Below, in pieces: positions 1 to 5,435 of a stretch of 5,435 nt of DNA. Below the pieces are notes generated by a model. The model was given only the letters and a program-made list of their open reading frames with translations, did no database searches and was not told where the DNA came from. This stretch comes from Rhodospirillaceae bacterium (GTDB lineage: Bacteria; Pseudomonadota; Alphaproteobacteria; SP197): the NCBI GenBank assembly GCA_018700655.1, contig JABIUG010000111.1, positions 1 through 5,435 on the forward strand, written 5' to 3'. A program made the translations under genes and the position numbers. Numbering within the stretch: the stretch's first letter is position 1; every line of letters begins with the position of its first letter.

Positions 1-1
1 C

Positions 2-331
2 GTCAAGGCCCGTCCCGAGGTCTATCAGGGGCTCGCCGAAGCGGTCGATGCGAGCCTGATCGATGCCGTCTCGATCGAGGACGCTCACCAGCACAACGAT
101 CTTTCACTGCTCGAAAAATTTGCCAACACGACGGTCATTTTCGGCGCGGTAGAGGTCGCATCGAGCAGGATAGAGGAGGTCGATGAAATCGCTGATCGGC
201 TGCGCAAGGCACTCGACCACATCGACGCGGAACGCCTGATCGCAGCGCCCGATTGCGGACTGATCATGCTGGGCGGCGAACTCGCGCGGGCCAAACTCGC
301 CAAGCTGGTCGAGGCCGCCAGGCTGGTTTGA
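2..331 (+). CDS. Cobalamin-independent methionine synthase (MetE/COG0620)-like protein, C-terminal part
   Basis: The 5' end lies outside the window; 109 residues and a TGA stop are visible. The fragment reads as the end of the zinc-binding TIM barrel of the MetE family, which transfers a methyl group from a folate to a thiol such as homocysteine in the cytoplasm. Seen: DAVSIED (residues 21-27), whose Glu26 aligns with the zinc-ligand Glu of MetE in the usual 'vDaisiE' strand; FGAVEV (47-52), the next barrel strand; and AAPDCGL (81-87), whose Cys85 is the conserved last zinc-ligand Cys. The closing GGELARAKL helix resembles the short (~340-370 residue) stand-alone COG0620 proteins more than full-length MetE, which usually has NPDCGL. 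Members of that short group also include enzymes using other thiols or alkyl donors, such as coenzyme M transferases, so the methionine role is inferred. The gene is transcribed away from the - strand operon. Confidence 0.88.
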   Translation, partial: VKARPEVYQGLAEAVDASLIDAVSIEDAHQHNDLSLLEKFANTTVIFGAVEVASSRIEEVDEIADRLRKALDHIDAERLIAAPDCGLIMLGGELARAKLAKLVEAARLV

Positions 332-347
332 ACATCGACATGCAAGA

Positions 348-379
348 AACGCATGGCTGTATCAGCGTCATCATGCGTT
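348..379. repeat. Perfect 8-bp inverted repeat, possible hairpin after the MetE-like gene
   Basis: AACGCATG at 348-355 is the exact reverse complement of CATGCGTT at 372-379, with a 16-base loop. It lies 17 bases after the stop of the MetE-like gene and within the 109-base gap before the small gene at 441. No T-run follows the right arm, so it is not a standard intrinsic terminator. It could be an mRNA 3'-end hairpin, a protein site, or chance. Confidence 0.35.
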
Positions 380-430
380 GTCCGTCTGCCCCGACAGCGT
401 CATATCCGTTGGATTGATTTCTCAAGCGAT

Positions 431-434
431 GGAG
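431..434 (+). promoter_or_regulatory. Ribosome binding site for the small gene at 441
   Basis: GGAG stands 6 bases before an ATG at 441. This favours initiation at 441 over the in-frame upstream GTG/TTG-type starts, giving 50 rather than about 71 residues. Confidence 0.5.
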
Positions 435-440
435 CGACCG

Positions 441-593
441 ATGCAAAACAACAGCACACCCCTGTTTGGCATGATTCAAGCGATGACTTCGGTCTCGCCG
501 CAGCAGGCCGCTCTCGCCCATGACCTCGAAACCGGCAACCACGTTCAGCGCAATCGCGTCAGCGTGCTACGTCGCCTGCTGGGTCGCCGCTGA
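441..593 (+). CDS. Putative small basic protein, 50 residues, function unknown
   Basis: I do not recognise this protein. The frame opens with ATG after a well-placed GGAG and ends at TGA 591-593. The N-terminal half is mildly hydrophobic and polar (LFGMIQAMTSV, residues 8-18), followed by a Gln/Ala stretch. The end is strongly basic (LRRLLGRR), which could suit nucleic acid, membrane-surface or partner-protein binding. There is no signal peptide, no convincing transmembrane segment and no Cys. It follows the MetE-like gene by 109 bases and converges with the diguanylate cyclase gene, whose end is 11 bases away. No competing gene on the other strand looks real here. At this length chance is possible; the ribosome binding site is the main support. 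Confidence 0.45.
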   Translation: MQNNSTPLFGMIQAMTSVSPQQAALAHDLETGNHVQRNRVSVLRRLLGRR

Positions 594-604
594 TCGGATC
601 AAAT

Positions 605-2186
605 TCAGCCTGATTCAACCTGAGCAGGATCTGCTCCAATCGAATCAGCACTTTCGACACGATTGCGGCCATTCTCCTTGGCCTTGTAGAGCAACCTGTC
701 GGCCCGTTTGACCATCTCTTCGAGGCCTTCGCCCCGGTGACGCAAAACGATACCCGCGCTGGTCGTGATACGGCCAGCCGGGATCGGTGCGATGTCGGCA
801 ATCTCTTCTGTCCGTGCTCGCACGCGCTCGGCGAAGATGGCAACGCCGTCAATCTCCTGCTCAACCAGAAACACGACGAATTCCTCGCCGCCCATGCGAC
901 AGGGAAGGTCGGTACGGCGCGCGCAATCAGCCAGGATCTGGGCAAAGCGACGCAGAACCTTGTCACCGACATCATGTCCCCATGTGTCGTTGATGCCTTT
1001 GAACTTGTCGAGATCAAAGGCAACCAGCGCCAGGCCGACCAGACGGCGCGTTCATCCAGCTCCAACAGCCCCGGCAGGCTCTCATCGATGTAACGACGGT
1101 TGTAGAGGCCGGTGAGCGGGTCGCGAACCGCACGTTCACGAATGGCCGCGATCTGGGCCAGGGCGAGTGCAACGACCATCACCAGAAGGACGCCGAACCC
1201 GTTGAGGCCGACCGTCATGATGAGATTGTCGCGTCGGATCTGGTCGAGATTATCAGCTTCGAGCACGACGTGGCTGTTGTAGTCGTCTTGATAGTCGACG
1301 ACGTGAATTGTCCCGGCATCGACGACTTCACTGGTTTCATCGGCCATGACATGCGGTGGCAGGTCGAGGAACTTGGTTCTGCCGTAGCGCAGCCCGGCAT
1401 CTAACGGGTCCATATCCTCCACCGAGCTGCCGGCCATGGCCCGGTACATCCATTCATCCTGGCTGGACGCGACCACGACGCCCCAGGCATCGGTGATCAG
1501 GATGTGTTCCTCACTATCGCGCAGCAAAGGCACGAGACGATCCGAAGAGGTCGCCAGGACCACGACACCCTGGACAGTGGCGCCATGCTGCTTGCGCACG
1601 GAAAAGAAAAAACGAGGTTGGCCGTTGACCGTGTCGACGCCGAATTGCTCACCGGTACCGTTAGCCATGGCGTCCTGAAAATGCTGGCCTTGATCAAAGC
1701 TCTCGCCTAGATGGGTCAGGCCCGCATCCCAATCGCTGGCAGCGATGATGTAGCCGCTGTCATCTGCCAGAAAGAGACCTTCCAGCTGGAGTTCCTCAGC
1801 CAGCTGGGCGAACTCCTGACTGAGCAGCTGCAACTCTCCATCATCCAGAAGAGTGTCCCAATACTCGCGTGGCGTCCTCTCGCTAAAAAGGTTGAAGGCG
1901 AAGGCCGCGCGCCCAACCGTTCTTCCCGTGCGATCATGTCTGCCACGGTGCGCAGGGCATCGAAGGACCTCCCGAGCACCACGGTATTGGCATCGGCCAT
2001 ACGGCCTGCATTGGCCTGCAAGGCGGAGACATGCCGTGTTGTGAGCTGGTCCAGACGCCAAACACCCAGCAGCGAGATCACCACGACCCACAACAGGCCG
2101 ACAGTCCCGGCGATCAGCGTGATGCGACGCAGCCGTGAACTGGCCAGAACTGGTGTCGATCCACCGGGTAATGGCGTCGTGTTCAA
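605..2186 (-). pseudogene. Membrane-anchored Cache-GGDEF diguanylate cyclase, broken by two frameshifts
   Basis: If repaired this would be a protein of about 526 residues making cyclic di-GMP from two GTP at the inner membrane. Order: a TTG start; transmembrane helix 1 (residues ~22-43, about 2058-2123); a periplasmic sensor region resembling DctB-type double Cache domains (HFQDAMANGTGEQFG then GVVVLATSSDRL); transmembrane helix 2 (about 1153-1224); then a GGDEF domain. That domain shows RDPLTGLYNRR, DLDKFKGINDTWGHD (about 971-1017), an RRTD inhibitory I-site (908-919) and the signature GGEEF (878-892), so the catalytic motifs are intact. The frame changes near 1895-1925 and again near 1042; each is explained by one missing base. 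Hence the protein is spread over three frames: about 94, 287 and 145 residues. The neighbours show no such breaks. It lies 60 bases after the phosphodiesterase gene, same strand. It may be a recent pseudogene or an artefact of sequence errors. Confidence 0.85.
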
Positions 2187-2193
2187 GAATTGT

Positions 2194-2198
2194 TCCTC
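2194..2198 (-). promoter_or_regulatory. Ribosome binding site supporting a TTG start for the diguanylate cyclase
   Basis: On the - strand GAGGA is followed after 7 bases by TTG at 2186. No ATG occurs in frame before transmembrane helix 1, and the next in-frame Met codons lie beyond that helix, so the TTG is the start that keeps the membrane anchor. Confidence 0.6.
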
Positions 2199-2246
2199 GC
2201 GTCGCTACGCTGCTTCATCCTTGCCGCTCGAATTCGACACCGCAAG

Positions 2247-3005
2247 TCAGCCCAGCGTCGAAGCTGGTGGCTCAAGCCCGAAGCAGACCCGGTCCAGGGC
2301 ATCCGTGAACACCGTGTCGACCCCAAGGTCAAAGAGCCTTTGCGCCTCTTCGGGGTCGTTGACGACATAGACGGCGACCTTTCTTCCCCTGGCATGAACA
2401 CGGGCGATCAGCGCGGGCGTCGCAAGGGTGTTGTCGACATGAATGCTAGCGCAGCCCAGAACCTTGGCATGCAAGCGCCAGAAGCGCCGGGGTTTTTGCC
2501 ACATCAGCAGGCCAAGCGGAATCTCCGCGGCCACGGTACGCAGGTGATAAAGCGCCCGGACGCTGAAGCTCGAAACCAGCGGCAACGGGCGTTCGGCCGG
2601 CCAGCGTTCGCGGATCATATGGCCTACGGCAGAGGCCATCGCACGCCGGTGGCCTGATGACGCCTTGATCTCGATATTGGGCCGCAGGCCCAGCACCAGG
2701 CAGGCATCGAGTGCCTGTGCCAGAGTCGGGATACGCTCATCGGCCCAATAGGGATCGAACCAGCTTCCGGCATCAAGGTCGGGAAGCTGGAGGGAATGGG
2801 CATCGTCGATCATCTGATCGCGCCCGGTGGTACGTTGCATGTTGCGGTCGTGTACGACCACCGGCACGTCGTCACGTGTCAGGTGAACATCGAACTCCAC
2901 CCAGGTACAGCCCAGTTCGGCCGCCCGCGCGAAACCGCCAAGGGTGTTTTCGGGGGCAAGAGCTGCCGCACCGCGGTGGCCGATGACGCGGGGAAGATCG
3001 ATCAT
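2247..3005 (-). CDS. Glycerophosphodiester phosphodiesterase, UgpQ-like, cytoplasmic
   Basis: This 252-residue enzyme should hydrolyse glycerophosphodiesters (deacylated phospholipids) to sn-glycerol 3-phosphate and an alcohol, with a divalent metal. It is a single GDPD-type TIM barrel. Seen: GHRGAAALAPENT (residues 9-21) with His10; VEFDVHLTRDD (36-46) with metal ligands Glu37 and Asp39; HD at 52-53 with the second catalytic His52; and NIEIK (110-114) with Glu112 as third metal ligand. Near the end are VVNDPEEAQRLFDLGVDTVFTD elements typical of the last barrel strands. There is no signal peptide, and the length matches cytoplasmic UgpQ (about 250) rather than periplasmic GlpQ (about 350). 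The ATG lies 4 bases after the stop of the dehydrogenase gene with no clear ribosome binding site, so translational coupling is likely. No ugp transporter genes are in view, so I do not assign the symbol. Confidence 0.93.
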   Translation of the reverse strand: MIDLPRVIGHRGAAALAPENTLGGFARAAELGCTWVEFDVHLTRDDVPVVVHDRNMQRTTGRDQMIDDAHSLQLPDLDAGSWFDPYWADERIPTLAQALDACLVLGLRPNIEIKASSGHRRAMASAVGHMIRERWPAERPLPLVSSFSVRALYHLRTVAAEIPLGLLMWQKPRRFWRLHAKVLGCASIHVDNTLATPALIARVHARGRKVAVYVVNDPEEAQRLFDLGVDTVFTDALDRVCFGLEPPASTLG

Positions 3006-3009
3006 GGGT

Positions 3010-5328
3010 TCAACCGATCAGCGCATCCTGGCCACGCTTGACCAGACTCTGGGCGATGATCATGCGCTGGATCTCGCTGGTGCCTTCCCAGATGCGATCG
3101 ACACGGAGTTCGCGATAGAACCGCTCGGCAGCATATTCACGCATGTAGCCGCGACCACCAAAGATCTGCACCGCCCGGTCGGCGACCCGGTTTGCCATCT
3201 CCGAACAATAGAGCTTGGCCATCGAACACATGGCGTGCTGAACCTTGACGTCTTCACCGGCGTCAATCGCCTGGCCCAGGCGGTAGATCATCAAACGCCC
3301 GGCCCACAGCTCGACCAGACTGTCGGCCAGCATGAAGGCAATCGCCTGGTTCTCGATGATCGGCTTGCCGAACTGCACCCGTTCTTCGGCGAACTTGAGT
3401 GCTTCATCGATCAGACGGCTCGCGGCGCCACAACAACGCGCAGCAACGCCCAGCCGCTCCTGGCGGAACCATTCATAGGTCCAGGTGATGCCGTTGCCAT
3501 CTGGATCGATCAGCGCGTCCGCGGTCACCTTGACGTCGTTGAAGCGCACGATCGGATGGTGTGCGGGATAGGTGTGGCTGTAGGCCGGCGTGCGCACGAC
3601 TTCGACGCCGGCAGCATCGCGGTCGACGTAGAACAGCCCGTGTTGACCGTCCTCGAGCTTGGCCTGGAAGACGATGACATCAGCCTTGTTGAAGCCAGTG
3701 ACATGCCATTTCAGCCCGCTCAGCACATAACCGTTACCTTCCTTCCGGGCCGTTGCCTGGATGGCATCGACGTCACTTCCGGCGCCCTCTTCGGTGATCG
3801 CATAACATTCGTTGCGCTCACCATCGAGCATCGGCTGGACATAGGTCTCCATCTGCCAGGGGGTCGCGGTACGCACCAGGAAGGGCGAGACATCGTGGAA
3901 GAAAAAGCCAACGCCGTTGGTCGCGCGTCCGACTTCCTCTTCGACTGCAACGATTTCCGATGCTGATAGTCCGGCGCCTCCGAACTCCTTGGGCACATTA
4001 GGCAGCCACAGGCCCATGTCCCTGGCTGCCTGACGGTGTTTCTGTTTAACCTCATCGGGCAACTGACCGTCGTTTTCATCGGCCTGCAGTTCCAGGGGAA
4101 TGCACTCAGTATCGATGAAGCTGCGTAACTTGCGCTTCCATTCCAGAGCCGCTTCGGGCTCCCCGACGCCGGTCAACATCTCCTGGCCGCGCTTGCGCAG
4201 GGAATGGGCGATGATGACGCGCTGAATCTCGCTCGTACCTTCCCAGATCCGATCGACACGCAGCTCGCGATAAAACCGTTCCGCGACATTCTCGCGCATG
4301 TAGCCGCGCCCACCAAAGATCTGTACCGCGCGATCCGCCGTGCGATGGGCGAACTCCGAACAGAAGAGTTTGGCCATCGCACTCTTGGCATGCAGCACCT
4401 TGATATCGTCGTGCCGGTCCATGGCCGCAGCCGTGTCATAGGTCATCAAACGACCGGCCCAAAGCTCGGTGAGGCTGTCGGCCATGGGGAACTGGATCGC
4501 CTGGTTCTCCCAGATCGGTGTGCCGAACTGGACTCTCTCGTGGGCAAACGCGGTCACCTCATCAATCAGGCGGCTCGCGGCACCGCAACAGCGTGCGGCA
4601 ATCTTCATGCGTTCCTGGCGGAACCAGTCATAGGTCCAGGTGATGCCGTCGCCGTCGGCATCGATCATGTCGTCGGCAGTGACATGCACATCCTCGAACT
4701 TCATCAGCAGATGATGTCCACGGAAGTTGTGCGTGTAGCGCGGCGTGCGGATCGTGGTGACGCCCTGGGCTGTCATGTCGACATAAAAGAGCGCGTGTTT
4801 GCCGTCTTCGAGCTTGGCCTGGAAAACGAGCCAGTCGGAAAGGTTGGCGCCGGTGACATGAAGTTTCACGCCGTTCAGGACGTAACCGTTGCCGTCCTTG
4901 ACTGCGGTTGCCTCGATCGCATCGACATCGCTACCCGCGCCCAGTTCCGTGATGGCATAGGCGACACGTTTGCCCTGCTCCAGCATGGGGTTCACGTAGT
5001 GCTCCATCTGGTGGTCGTTGGCCGTGTGATAGAGGAACGGCGAAAGGTCGGAGTAACAAGCCCACATACCGTTGGTCGAGCGCCCGACCTGTTCCTGGAT
5101 CGTGGCTATCTCCAGCTTTGTCAACCCGGCGCCACCGCCGTCCGTGGGGATCGAGGGAAAATAGAGGCCCATCGCCTTGGTCGCGGCATGGATTGCGTCG
5201 AACGCATCCTGGGGGATGAACCCGTCGTTCATCTCCGCCTCGACCTCCCATGCGATCAGGTGTTCATCGGTAAAAGCGCGCATCTTCGACTGCCAGTCGC
5301 GTGCGCTCTGGGGTAAGGGATAAGCCAT
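3010..5328 (-). CDS. Tandem fusion of two complete acyl-CoA dehydrogenases
   Basis: One unbroken 772-residue frame holds two full FAD-dependent acyl-CoA dehydrogenases, enzymes that make trans-2-enoyl-CoA and pass electrons to electron-transfer flavoprotein. Numbering from a possible upstream GTG at 5367 (785 residues; subtract 13 for the ATG), copy 1 spans about 14-400 and copy 2 about 401-785. Each copy has the helical N-domain (GGAGL at 78 and 463), the middle-domain flavin/substrate motif AITE.GAGSDVDAI (138 and 523), ERVQFG..I.ENQAI (277 and 662), QIFGGRGYMRE (349 and 734) and RIWEGTSEIQR with the catalytic Glu at 376 and 761. Typical family members have one such unit of about 385 residues. 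I chose the ATG at 5328: it fits the family N-terminus and has GGAG 11 bases and AGG 4 bases upstream, while the GTG has no ribosome binding site. Substrate is unknown. First gene of the operon. Known fused cases such as mycobacterial FadE34 resemble it in layout only. Confidence 0.92.
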   Translation of the reverse strand: MAYPLPQSARDWQSKMRAFTDEHLIAWEVEAEMNDGFIPQDAFDAIHAATKAMGLYFPSIPTDGGGAGLTKLEIATIQEQVGRSTNGMWACYSDLSPFLYHTANDHQMEHYVNPMLEQGKRVAYAITELGAGSDVDAIEATAVKDGNGYVLNGVKLHVTGANLSDWLVFQAKLEDGKHALFYVDMTAQGVTTIRTPRYTHNFRGHHLLMKFEDVHVTADDMIDADGDGITWTYDWFRQERMKIAARCCGAASRLIDEVTAFAHERVQFGTPIWENQAIQFPMADSLTELWAGRLMTYDTAAAMDRHDDIKVLHAKSAMAKLFCSEFAHRTADRAVQIFGGRGYMRENVAERFYRELRVDRIWEGTSEIQRVIIAHSLRKRGQEMLTGVGEPEAALEWKRKLRSFIDTECIPLELQADENDGQLPDEVKQKHRQAARDMGLWLPNVPKEFGGAGLSASEIVAVEEEVGRATNGVGFFFHDVSPFLVRTATPWQMETYVQPMLDGERNECYAITEEGAGSDVDAIQATARKEGNGYVLSGLKWHVTGFNKADVIVFQAKLEDGQHGLFYVDRDAAGVEVVRTPAYSHTYPAHHPIVRFNDVKVTADALIDPDGNGITWTYEWFRQERLGVAARCCGAASRLIDEALKFAEERVQFGKPIIENQAIAFMLADSLVELWAGRLMIYRLGQAIDAGEDVKVQHAMCSMAKLYCSEMANRVADRAVQIFGGRGYMREYAAERFYRELRVDRIWEGTSEIQRMIIAQSLVKRGQDALIG
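3013..5298 (-). repeat. Ancient 1155-bp (385-codon) in-frame tandem duplication
   Basis: Copy 1 (4168-5298) and copy 2 (3013-4143) encode proteins that align end to end without a single gap, about 235 identities in 377 positions (62%, counted by eye). Identity is low in the N-terminal helices (about 37% over the first 70 positions) and nearly complete around the active site (38 of 40 at residues 344-383 against 729-768). Over the 20 identical residues RFYREL...EIQR the DNA differs at 7 of 60 bases (4219-4278 against 3064-3123), all silent. The duplication is therefore old and selected on protein level, not a recent copy or an assembly repeat. Confidence 0.9.
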
Positions 5329-5393
5329 GACACCTGATGCTCCGGGGATGGGTCGTGTCGTCGCCACTGTGCAACGAGCGAATGCGAAGGCAC

Positions 5394-5435
5394 AAGGTGG
5401 CCTGCCCCGATGAGGTGGTCCACCTTCTAAGTTAG
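5394..5435. promoter_or_regulatory. Palindromic cluster upstream of the dehydrogenase operon, possible operator
   Basis: AGGTGG-T-CCACCT (5413-5425) is a perfect 13-bp odd palindrome. Another AGGTGG copy lies at 5395-5400, 18 bp away in direct orientation, and a perfect 9-bp palindrome CTAAGTTAG abuts at 5427-5435 on the window edge. The main palindrome is centred about 91 bases before the ATG at 5328. Such symmetry suits a dimeric repressor, as often controls acyl-CoA dehydrogenase genes, but I cannot name the regulator. I see no convincing -35/-10 pair in 5368-5435. Confidence 0.4.

Noticed and set aside
378..406. Possible promoter TTGTCC ... CATATC before the small gene
   Set aside because: The spacing is right (17 bases), but the -10 box matches only 3 of 6 consensus bases, which is no better than chance.
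264..542. - strand open frame of 92 codons over the end of the MetE-like gene
   Set aside because: It overlaps a clearly conserved coding end on the + strand and its protein shows no family features.
630..660. Short palindrome AGCAG-GAT-CTGCT near 622-634 as a terminator for the convergent genes
   Set aside because: It lies within the C-terminal codons of the cyclase, has only 5-bp arms and no T-run on either strand.
1711..2370. + strand open frame of 219 codons crossing the diguanylate cyclase and phosphodiesterase genes
   Set aside because: It spans two recognisable - strand genes and has low-complexity Ser/Arg-rich content typical of an antisense frame.
2944..3966. Long + strand open frame of 340 codons opposite the second dehydrogenase half
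   Set aside because: It is the antisense of a strongly conserved enzyme in high-GC DNA. It resembles only the matching antisense frame at 4204-5316, which is expected because the two halves are duplicates. No domain or ribosome binding site supports it.
4176..4184. Internal start for the second dehydrogenase half (AGGAG followed directly by ATG then TTG)
   Set aside because: The AGGAG touches the ATG at 4179 with no spacing, and leaves only 3 bases before the TTG, too close for normal initiation. The bases are explained as ordinary Gln-Glu-Met codons.
4204..5316. Long + strand open frame of 370 codons opposite the first dehydrogenase half
   Set aside because: Same reason: a mirror of codon bias on the opposite strand. 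The - strand reading has every family motif.

Overview
The window is a compact, high-GC bacterial chromosome segment. Short gaps, an operon-like run of genes and the protein families suggest a proteobacterium, probably an alphaproteobacterium. That placement rests on style and protein resemblance only, not on any marker gene. Almost all the sequence is coding. There are no RNA genes, insertion sequences, CRISPR arrays or phage genes that I can support.

Left side, + strand: the window opens inside the last ~109 codons of a cobalamin-independent methionine synthase-like (MetE/COG0620) protein ending at 331. A 109-base gap (332-440) follows, holding a perfect 8-bp inverted repeat. A putative 50-residue basic small protein (441-593) comes next, preceded by a GGAG ribosome binding site.

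Right side, - strand: three genes read leftward as a likely operon. The first (5328 to 3010) is a fusion of two complete acyl-CoA dehydrogenases in one 772-residue chain. The halves align without a gap at a 385-residue period, about 62% identical by hand count, and both keep the catalytic glutamate. Four bases later comes a cytoplasmic glycerophosphodiester phosphodiesterase (3005 to 2247). After a 60-base gap comes a membrane-anchored Cache-GGDEF diguanylate cyclase (2186 to 605). Its reading frame is broken twice, each time by one missing base, so it is either a young pseudogene or carries sequence errors. It converges on the small + strand gene with only 11 bases between.

The right edge (5368-5435) is noncoding as far as seen. 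It carries a perfect 13-bp palindrome plus an extra half-site and a 9-bp palindrome, a plausible operator for the operon. Together the - strand genes join acyl-CoA oxidation, phospholipid head-group turnover and (if functional) c-di-GMP signalling. The most unusual object is the double acyl-CoA dehydrogenase with two apparently intact active sites.
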